IMG/VR virus record: IMGVR_UViG_3300032105_000054
Location: 1 to 23,115 of that record
Direction: 5' to 3' (one strand)
Origin: a virus
DNA: 23,115 bases
Under the pieces are notes generated by a model. It made no database searches, was not told where the DNA came from, and was given only the letters and a program-made list of their open reading frames with translations. Of the stretch, positions 13,966-19,784 are shown piece by piece. How positions within the stretch are numbered: the stretch's first letter is position 1; each line of letters opens with the position of its first letter. A program made the position numbers and the translations under genes.

Positions 13966-15228
13966 CTATCTCTTGCGGCTTGATCTTGATTTGATTCCAC
14001 GGACGAGTGAGCTTACATCGCTTTCGCTAATGACAGCAATATCTTCCTCGTCCTCCTCTTCAGCACCTTCCTTCGGGGTTCTCTCTCCGTTGCCTTCAAT
14101 AGAACCGTTATCGGAAGCAGCCTGAACCAACTTTTGCCTGTCAGCAATGCGCTCCTGGATTTCCTCGTCTGTATCTGCCTTCATCAAATCAGCAATGAAG
14201 GTTTCAGACACATGCTCGTCATCCAGATCACTCTTATCAACAAGCTCATGGACCTTCTTACGTTTTCCTGCGATTTGCTCCCTCAGCTCGAATTCATCGA
14301 CCTTAGTCTTGAGTTCATCGCGTTCCCCAGTGACCTCAGAAAGCTCTGTCGTCAGAGTGGCATTCTTCTTCTCGAGGTCGGAGATCTTGTCATCAGTTTC
14401 GGCACTGGCCGCAAATGATTCCTTAACCCCTTTCTCGATTCGAGCTACCAGCTCTGGAGCTCCCTCTCTTAAGGTCTCAAGAGTCAACTCAGAGACTTTC
14501 ATATCTGACTCCTCATCTGGTTTTGAGTTGAACACCATTTCAGCGACCTTGTTATTCCAGCTCTCCATCATCAAGGAGAGCTCTCTCCTCATGGCTTCAG
14601 GAGGAAAGTGAGAAGCCATCAGCTCGACCACCTTGCCTCCTGCAGAAGCATAAGTGACGAAATCTACAGAATTCAAAAACATAATCTTTTCAACAATATA
14701 AGTGGGGGGGGTGGTCTCAAGATCGGGGTCAAAACTATCCTCCCCCCAGAGACGACCGTCCTTTGCAGTAGCTTCTCTGACCTTAGCATGAGCATCGATA
14801 GAGGCCCCTACATCCTCTGGATGATCAGCAGCAAATTGGAATAACCACTCAGTCTCTGGGTTATTTACCATCTCTACAATGGCATAAGAAGCGCCGTTTC
14901 GACTATAACTTTCCCGAGCCATTCCAGTGAGATCACGAAAACTCCGACCAAACCAGCCAAACCCATGATCCAAATACATTTTAGGTCGATCTAGAATCAA
15001 GCCAGCCACCGACTCAGCCACCTTTTTAGAATAGAAATACCTATTCTGGGAAAGACCCTTTTCGATGAGCTTAACAACCAGCTTATCTTTGCCAGAATCA
15101 TCGGCTTCTAAGACTTGTATAGACGAGAACTCCCTGATTGAGATCTCTTCTGTGCCAGAAAGTCGACCTAACTGAGAGGAAGGCCCCGATGGACCATCAA
15201 CGGTAGAGTTGTTAATATGGGTTCTCAT
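13966..15228 (-). CDS. Prohead protease fused to a scaffold-like C-terminus
   Basis: A 420-residue protein with ATG at 15228 behind GGAG. Residues 30-205 are a capsid maturation protease of the herpesvirus/HK97 serine-protease type: LSQNRYFYSKKVAES, then KMYLDHGF with probable catalytic His88, then VGASIDAHAKV with probable nucleophile Ser143, and SVDFVTYASAGGKV. Residues 255-330 form a Glu/Lys-rich coiled coil, and the rest is an acidic low-complexity region (EGAEEEDEEDIAVIS) ending in a basic SRSSRKR. Such C-terminal coiled coils act as internal scaffolds that the protease removes during maturation. It precedes the decoration and capsid genes. The gene ends in TAG immediately before the next ribosome binding site, which shows TAG is a true stop here. 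Confidence 0.85.
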   Translation of the reverse strand: MRTHINNSTVDGPSGPSSQLGRLSGTEEISIREFSSIQVLEADDSGKDKLVVKLIEKGLSQNRYFYSKKVAESVAGLILDRPKMYLDHGFGWFGRSFRDLTGMARESYSRNGASYAIVEMVNNPETEWLFQFAADHPEDVGASIDAHAKVREATAKDGRLWGEDSFDPDLETTPPTYIVEKIMFLNSVDFVTYASAGGKVVELMASHFPPEAMRRELSLMMESWNNKVAEMVFNSKPDEESDMKVSELTLETLREGAPELVARIEKGVKESFAASAETDDKISDLEKKNATLTTELSEVTGERDELKTKVDEFELREQIAGKRKKVHELVDKSDLDDEHVSETFIADLMKADTDEEIQERIADRQKLVQAASDNGSIEGNGERTPKEGAEEEDEEDIAVISESDVSSLVRGIKSRSSRKR

Positions 15229-15310
15229 TTAATTCTCCGGTTCTGGGAGCACGAGTGCACCGCCCTCTCGGCTCTAATTTAAACCAGTCAGTGGTTACAA
15301 ACAAGGAAAA

Positions 15311-15571
15311 TTAAGGGTCATCGAATATTTCTTGCAATTTATGAGTGACCTCTCTCTCTCTAACATCGTTACACGAAGTCCCAAGCACTTTGAGCTCGAA
15401 GGTACCATAATAATTCCCACGATTAAACTTCTTGAGTATGAAGAGAATGCTCATCCAGACCGGAGTCCCCTTTCCGAATTTATTGACATCAAACGCTCTT
15501 TCCAACTCCCCCATGACCTGAGTCTTGATAACATCTCTCTGATCGGGGGTGTACTCTCTGATACTAGACAT
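15311..15571 (-). CDS. Hypothetical protein, 86 residues
   Basis: The ATG at 15569-15571 has AAGGGG seven bases upstream. The product begins MSSIREYTPDQRDVIKTQVM and is a mixed alpha/beta protein with an amphipathic first helix and a hydrophobic centre (VWMSILFILKKF), ending LQEIFDDP. I do not recognise the family. It lies between the nuclease cluster and the prohead protease. An 82-base gap follows before the protease gene, with no clear signal. Confidence 0.7.
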   Translation of the reverse strand: MSSIREYTPDQRDVIKTQVMGELERAFDVNKFGKGTPVWMSILFILKKFNRGNYYGTFELKVLGTSCNDVREREVTHKLQEIFDDP

Positions 15572-15582
15572 CTACAGCCCCT

Positions 15583-16266
15583 TTAATTAAGGTCTTTAAT
15601 TATCGATTCCTCATCAGTAATTATCCTAAGATCCGCATCATGTTTACTCAATAAGCCATATTTAGCTCTGTCTCTGGCTTTGACTTCGTCAAGATTTCCA
15701 TAACCTATTTCTTTATAATAATGAGGCCCATTGAATTCTACTGCGAGATTAATCTGAGGATAAAACAGATCAACTCTCATAGAATAACGAGAGAGTGGAG
15801 ATTTCAACCAAGGCCAAGTATATTCTCTGAGACCCGTTTCACCATATTCAGTATCCAAAGCAGGCTTTATCCTATCTATGACAGTCTCAGTCTTGTAACA
15901 GTGGCCTTCATATTCCAGAAGCCTCTTTAGAAACCTGACCGACAAATCATGAGCCAACCTTATATCACAATATGTACAGCCGGCCTCAATTTCAGCCTTA
16001 ACGACCAGATAGAGAGATTCATTGGCTTTTATCTCGGCCTCTAGTTTTTCTTTTTTAATACGAGCTTTATACCTGGCTTTAGCTCTCTGATGAGAGGCCC
16101 GCTTTGCCATTCTTCTCAGTTTTTTCTTTCCAGGAGACAAGGCTTTAGCTCTAGCCCTATTCTCAGCATTCCTGCAAATCTTACAGCGTGGATGTCGACC
16201 AGCAAGAGGATGAACGTGAAATTCCTCCAAAGGCTTCGTCTCACCACACTCAAGACAGGTTTTCAT
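15583..16266 (-). CDS. Zinc-finger plus Vsr-like (PD-(D/E)xK) nuclease, putative homing endonuclease
   Basis: A 227-residue protein with two parts. Residues 1-35 form a CxxC zinc finger (Cys4, Cys7, Cys28, Cys31; MKTCLECGETKPLEEF), then a very basic helical linker to about residue 75, and another CxxC pair at 97/100. The C-terminal part has the restriction-endonuclease core RVDLFYPQINLAVEFNGPHY (Asp166, Glu177, His182), followed by ARDRAKYGLLSKHDADLRII. That pattern belongs to Vsr-like/DUF559-type nucleases, some of which act as free-standing homing endonucleases in phages. Its ATG overlaps the TGA of the preceding HNH gene (ATGA). It forms a three-gene nuclease cluster with 16263-16520 and 16536-17171. 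Target and activity are not known. Confidence 0.75.
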   Translation of the reverse strand: MKTCLECGETKPLEEFHVHPLAGRHPRCKICRNAENRARAKALSPGKKKLRRMAKRASHQRAKARYKARIKKEKLEAEIKANESLYLVVKAEIEAGCTYCDIRLAHDLSVRFLKRLLEYEGHCYKTETVIDRIKPALDTEYGETGLREYTWPWLKSPLSRYSMRVDLFYPQINLAVEFNGPHYYKEIGYGNLDEVKARDRAKYGLLSKHDADLRIITDEESIIKDLN

Positions 16267-16520
16267 TTCTTCTTTTTTCTTCCATGGGCCCCCCCTTTAC
16301 TAGGGTGGGCACGGTTGTGATCCGCTGGGCTCATCTTCTTAAAATTGCTAGGTCTATTATCACTTTTTTTCTTGTTTTTGTGATGTACGATTTGACCAGG
16401 CTTCGCCTTGGTCACACGACGCCTAAAAGATTTACTTCTCCCACCTTTCCATCTAGGATTACTCTTTCCAAATTGACTGCGACCCTTCCTACCATGCACT
16501 CTAGGCTTACCCTCTGCCAC
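16263..16520 (-). CDS. Small basic HNH endonuclease-like protein
   Basis: An 85-residue, very basic protein. The start is GTG at 16518-16520, with AGGAGG about nine bases upstream. An N-terminal segment (GRSQFGKSNPRWKGGRSKSF) resembles a NUMOD3-like DNA-binding stretch. Residues 44-71 hold IVHHKNKKKSDNRPSNFKKM and then SPADHNRAH, the HNH layout of His-His, Asn and His seen in phage HNH endonucleases. The C-terminus is Lys-rich. At 85 residues it is short, but the active-site layout is complete. It lies in the mobile nuclease cluster and its stop overlaps the start of the next gene. Confidence 0.7.
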   Translation of the reverse strand: MAEGKPRVHGRKGRSQFGKSNPRWKGGRSKSFRRRVTKAKPGQIVHHKNKKKSDNRPSNFKKMSPADHNRAHPSKGGAHGRKKKK

Positions 16521-16535
16521 TAGACATCACCTCCT

Positions 16536-17171
16536 TTAATAACTTTGAAAGACCAACTTCTTTCGTTCTAAGTAAACACCACTTGACCCATACATGAACT
16601 CATAGATCTTCCTTGGAGAGAAGTGAATATGAAATTTATTCCCCTCGCTTGATATCCAACCAAAACCCAGAATACTGTGTATCCATTCAAGAATTTTAAG
16701 AGAAGCAGAAGTAATCTTAGCCCTAAGTCTTCCACTGTAGTTATGGAAATACACACTTCCGTCTCCATCAAAATAACCCCGAATAAAATGCAGATTCAAC
16801 CTAGAAGGAATCCCTGTAGGAGGCCCCAGAGAAAAAGTCTTCCTAGGCGTAATACCGTGAGACTCCAAATCCCTACACATCTTAGCTGAAGAGATAGTCA
16901 AACGGTAACCACCATTAGGTCCCCTACTTTTCCAACGCCTGAGAGGCCCCGAGGACCCCAAGGTAGAGTTCAATAAGATCAAGTGAGATCTATCCTTAGC
17001 AGAAAGGTTTAGAGTGAGTCTTCTTCCACCACCATGTTTTGGAGACCTTAGCCCACCGTCTGCAGCTATGAAACCCAGCCAATAAGCCTTTTCCGGACTA
17101 TCTATCCTCTCAAAGAAATCTTCTCGGTCTAAAGAGTATTTTCTCTCTGGTCCAGTCCTACTCTTTGCCAT
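16536..17171 (-). CDS. LAGLIDADG homing endonuclease, free-standing
   Basis: A 211-residue paralogue of the gene at 4325-4981. The two motifs are YWLGFIAADGGL (residues 30-41, Asp39) and FIRGYFDGDGSV (129-140, Asp137), so it should act as a monomer. The N-terminus (KYSLDREDFFERIDSPEKAY) matches the start of its paralogue (KYSLNENFFETIDIGVKAYW). The C-terminus, with YLERKKLVFQSY, matches the same family ending. The ATG overlaps the TAA of the preceding tiny basic gene (TAATG), the same kind of junction as at 4981. It is inserted between the tiny basic genes and the small HNH gene. Confidence 0.92.
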   Translation of the reverse strand: MAKSRTGPERKYSLDREDFFERIDSPEKAYWLGFIAADGGLRSPKHGGGRRLTLNLSAKDRSHLILLNSTLGSSGPLRRWKSRGPNGGYRLTISSAKMCRDLESHGITPRKTFSLGPPTGIPSRLNLHFIRGYFDGDGSVYFHNYSGRLRAKITSASLKILEWIHSILGFGWISSEGNKFHIHFSPRKIYEFMYGSSGVYLERKKLVFQSY

Positions 17172-17260
17172 TACCGCTTACCCTTCTCTTTCTTCGATTT
17201 CTTCTTCCTGGCCTTCCGTATCTGCTTCTTCTGTTTCTTACTGTGCTTGTGGAGAGCCAT
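17171..17260 (-). CDS. Tiny polycationic peptide, 29 residues
   Basis: I read this ORF directly. The ATG at 17258-17260 follows AGGAGAAG, and overlaps the TAA of the preceding ORF (TAATG). The peptide, MALHKHSKKQKKQIRKARKK followed by KSKKEKGKR, is more than half Lys and Arg. It is the last of a chain of basic ORFs. Function is unknown; a nucleic-acid-binding or virion-internal peptide is a reasonable guess. Confidence 0.55.
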   Translation of the reverse strand: MALHKHSKKQKKQIRKARKKKSKKEKGKR

Positions 17261-17403
17261 TACTTCTCCTTCTTTTTCCTCTTACCATTAGGACCAGAAC
17301 TAATCTTCATCCTATGATTCTTTCTAACCCCATCTTTAAACCGATTGTCAACCTTCTTGTGAAGGGCCTTAGCTTTACTGCGTTTTGACTTGTGCCTTGA
17401 CAT
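17260..17403 (-). CDS. Tiny basic protein, 47 residues
   Basis: Read directly: ATG at 17401-17403 overlapping the TGA of the preceding ORF (TGATG), behind GGAGAAG. The product starts MSRHKSKRSKAKALHKKVDN, has a short less-charged middle (RFKDGVRKNHRMKISSGPN) and ends GKRKKKEK. It is translationally coupled on both sides. I know no family for it. Confidence 0.6.
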   Translation of the reverse strand: MSRHKSKRSKAKALHKKVDNRFKDGVRKNHRMKISSGPNGKRKKKEK

Positions 17404-17585
17404 CACTTCTCCTTCTTTTTCCTGTGAAGTTTAAACTTCTTCTTCGCCATAGAAACTCCCAAAGCGAAAGGATTTTTGATCCCAGGTTTCCCTTTCAACT
17501 TTTTTGCAAATCTATGGCCCTTCTTTAGAACAGACTTGGGAAGTTTCCTACCTTTGCTTTTTCTTCCTCTTCCGTGCTCTGACAC
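17403..17585 (-). CDS. Small basic protein, 60 residues
   Basis: The start is GTG at 17583-17585, with AGAGGAAA upstream. The product starts MSEHGRGRKSKGRKLPKSVL and has a more ordered segment, KNPFALGVSMAKKKFKLHRK. The NPFAxGxSMAKKK phrase recalls short conserved motifs in small phage proteins of unknown role. It overlaps the end of the 35-residue ORF upstream by 38 bases in a different frame, which is more overlap than at the other junctions. Confidence 0.65.
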   Translation of the reverse strand: MSEHGRGRKSKGRKLPKSVLKKGHRFAKKLKGKPGIKNPFALGVSMAKKKFKLHRKKKEK

Positions 17586-17655
17586 GTTTTTTCCTCTTGA
17601 GTTTTAGAGTTCGTTTTTTACTCCGAATAGGAAAATGAGTAGTTGTCAGGGTCAT
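17548..17655 (-). CDS. Tiny Arg/Lys-rich peptide, 35 residues
   Basis: Read directly: ATG at 17653-17655 overlapping the TGA of the preceding gene (ATGA); ends at TAG. The product is MTLTTTHFPIRSKKRTLKLK followed by RKKRVRARKRKKKQR. It has no clear ribosome binding site of its own and so would depend on re-initiation. Alternatively a -1 slip on the six adenines before the stop of the preceding gene would append it as a basic tail. Because it overlaps the next ORF by 38 bases, it may not be real. Confidence 0.4.
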   Translation of the reverse strand: MTLTTTHFPIRSKKRTLKLKRKKRVRARKRKKKQR

Positions 17656-17807
17656 TTTTTCTGGTGCTTAAAAAATTGAACCTGTTTTTCTCTCTTCTTC
17701 GCAGCGGACCGACTACCCCAACGACCCAGACGTTTCTTACCGTCTTTTGAAAAGAGGGCGTACTGCGTCCTCTTCCCACTTCCCCTAGATTTAATTATTT
17801 CTTTCAT
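17652..17807 (-). CDS. Small basic protein, 51 residues
   Basis: Read directly: ATG at 17805-17807 overlaps the TGA of the gene upstream (TGATG). The product starts MKEIIKSRGSGKRTQYALFS, continues KDGKKRLGRWGSRSAAKKRE and ends KQVQFFKHQKK. It reads as a compact folded motif: a GSGK turn, a beta hairpin (QYALFSKDGKKRLGRW) and a helix (SAAKKREKQVQFFK). Small proteins of this layout are frequent near the portal in phage genomes, by my recollection. Function is unknown, with nucleic-acid binding possible. Confidence 0.65.
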   Translation of the reverse strand: MKEIIKSRGSGKRTQYALFSKDGKKRLGRWGSRSAAKKREKQVQFFKHQKK

Positions 17808-18025
17808 CAGTTTATAGTCTCTTCACTCTCTCCTAGATTAACCAAAATATAATTCCTGATGTCAATTTCATTCGTGACATCTATAGCATAAGGTTGGGCT
17901 TGACCCTTTAATCTCAGAATAATGATAATTTCTTCTACCACTTCATCCAGATCTTCGACAGAACTCACGTCTTCATCAAGTATTAGTCCCGGGATCCTAG
18001 TACCCTCCCCCCTAGGAGTCTTCAT
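17807..18025 (-). CDS. Hypothetical protein after portal, 72 residues
   Basis: I place the start at the ATG at 18023-18025 because AGGAG lies seven bases upstream; a longer frame reaching 18070 has no such site and would overlap the portal gene further. The product starts MKTPRGEGTRIPGLILDEDV and is acidic, with a helix-like centre (EDLDEVVEEIIIILRLKGQA) and ITNEID-like end. It overlaps the portal stop by 14 bases. I do not recognise the family. Confidence 0.7.
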   Translation of the reverse strand: MKTPRGEGTRIPGLILDEDVSSVEDLDEVVEEIIIILRLKGQAQPYAIDVTNEIDIRNYILVNLGESEETIN

Positions 18026-19784
18026 TGCCGTTCTCCTCTTCTTCCCCATCCCCATCCATTTCGGCCTCATCAGCCAGCCTCATAGCCCTCTCTTTTGCCA
18101 TCCTATCCATTTCTTTCTCCCAGTTGTACCCCGCTCTAGCAGACAACGTGGCCTTGCTGGCGATACCCATTTCATCATGTATTTTCATTACCTCAGCCTG
18201 TTCCTTCATATCGTCAGTCATGATAGCGGGGAACTCTATGAAAATGGGAACCCTTTCTGTAGATACCCTCTTCATAGTTACACTAGAATCCATCTTGGCT
18301 CTAATTTGCCCCCAAATCTTCTCCTGATCGTCTCCCCTCAGAACAGCTTCATTTACCATAGTCTTAATGGCTTCAATATTCTTTATAGAGTAAGTTGGGA
18401 CCTTGACTGTCATCTTCAATGTGCCAGCTTCTATAGCAGCCTTAATGACCACCCGGTACATCTCCTCAAACACCTCAACAAAGAATTCCTGCTGCGCCCT
18501 AATGAACTGACTGAACGGAGTATCGGCCTTGCGGATTGAGGCATAAACTTGCTGATCTGTTCTCTGGACTAAGATATGAATCGGAAGTTTTGTACCAGCT
18601 CCTATATTATACAGAATAGCTAATCCATCCTCTTTAGCATCATCTGATCCAAGCTTGGGAGCCTCGATCCTATACGAAACATTCTCTGTCTCTATCAACA
18701 TAACCCCACCGCGTGGCGAACGACGTTGACGAGTTGTATCTTCTGTAGTCCTTCCTCCTTTGATCTCTTTGATCCAGACTACCTTGGCTCTCTCGTGGTT
18801 CAAACGGATTCTATCCATCAACCAATCTTCAAAGAACTTCAGATGCCGCATGACTGGTTGAAGAGGAACTCTACCCCTTAATTCAACATCAATTCCAGTT
18901 TTAACATGTTGGACCCAGGGTGCCTTGTTTTGTATAGCCTCGTCCTTCTGACTCGTCCGATTCTTCTGCTTCTTAATGACCTTAGCGGGACTTTTGACAG
19001 GTTCAACATCCTGCATATACTGCACAAGATCAGGGACCCATCTACTCACCTCCCGAGCCTGGTCTGACCCAGTAGGAGTATAACTATATTGCCAGAAATA
19101 ACCTTCTCGAGTCTCAATATCTTCTTTATCAGTCCGAATATTCTGGATTTCTAGAGGGCGTATACGGCGGATAGAGACGTCGCCCGTCTTTTGGTCAATG
19201 TAATAAGCAATGAACAGTTCACCCTCTATATTGAACATCTTAACTAATTGTTTCTCACGTCTGATCATCTTATTCTTGTTACGGAATGAATTGATGACCT
19301 CCATAATTTTAGGATTATCGACGTGGACCTTGACCCCACCCCCCACCGTGTAACTAGTCCAATTATCTATGATGCTGGTACAAAGAGGATCTACGAAATA
19401 CTTATGCAGAGCAGCAGCCTGCATAGTGTGTAGTTCTTCTAATGCCTGTCCATCGTGCTCGGTAAAATAGACTCCAGAGATGTAGGTCCCAACAAAGTGC
19501 TCTATAACAGTCCTCAGTTGACCTGTGAGCTCTTTGAATTTCCCAGCGATTTTAACTTTTGGTTTCTGAGTAGGCTCTTCGGTTTCATAGAGATAAGAAT
19601 AGTCCTGTGGCTCAGCCTGCAACTTACCATTGCCGCCTGAACCATGCCACCTTTTCTCATCTGCAGCACCTTCAACTGCAGCTTTCCCTGCCTGCGCCTG
19701 AGCATCTTCTATACTTATCAGAGAGCCAGGCCTAAAGATTCTGACGAGTAGACCAGGAACTTTAGGCTTTATATCACTTACCAT
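18012..19784 (-). CDS. Portal protein
   Basis: A 590-residue protein with ATG at 19784, overlapping the terminase stop by seven bases. It has the features of a phage portal: a long N-terminal arm, a helix region (QAAALHKYFVDPLCTSIIDN), the strand pair TVGGGVKVHVDNP, NIEGELFIAYYIDQKTGDVS with IRRIRPLEIQNI, and the wing/stem helices (FEDWLMDRIRLNHERAKVVW). The conserved GAGTKLPIHILVQRTDQQVY segment and a FSQFIRAQQEFFVEVFEEMY helix complete the clip/stem region. It should form the dodecameric DNA entry channel at one capsid vertex. The C-terminus is acidic and low complexity (DEAEMDGDGEEEENGNEDS). It lies directly after the terminase gene, the usual order. Confidence 0.9.
   Translation of the reverse strand: MVSDIKPKVPGLLVRIFRPGSLISIEDAQAQAGKAAVEGAADEKRWHGSGGNGKLQAEPQDYSYLYETEEPTQKPKVKIAGKFKELTGQLRTVIEHFVGTYISGVYFTEHDGQALEELHTMQAAALHKYFVDPLCTSIIDNWTSYTVGGGVKVHVDNPKIMEVINSFRNKNKMIRREKQLVKMFNIEGELFIAYYIDQKTGDVSIRRIRPLEIQNIRTDKEDIETREGYFWQYSYTPTGSDQAREVSRWVPDLVQYMQDVEPVKSPAKVIKKQKNRTSQKDEAIQNKAPWVQHVKTGIDVELRGRVPLQPVMRHLKFFEDWLMDRIRLNHERAKVVWIKEIKGGRTTEDTTRQRRSPRGGVMLIETENVSYRIEAPKLGSDDAKEDGLAILYNIGAGTKLPIHILVQRTDQQVYASIRKADTPFSQFIRAQQEFFVEVFEEMYRVVIKAAIEAGTLKMTVKVPTYSIKNIEAIKTMVNEAVLRGDDQEKIWGQIRAKMDSSVTMKRVSTERVPIFIEFPAIMTDDMKEQAEVMKIHDEMGIASKATLSARAGYNWEKEMDRMAKERAMRLADEAEMDGDGEEEENGNEDS

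Noticed and set aside
15235-15310. Weak promoter-like pair (TTGTTT, 17 bases, TAAATT) before the protease gene
   Set aside because: Only about seven of twelve positions fit the consensus, which is not distinguishable from chance.
17922-18539. Plus-strand open frame of 205 codons opposite the portal gene
   Set aside because: The translation is Ser/Pro/His-rich shadow sequence with no recognisable domain; the portal gene explains the region.
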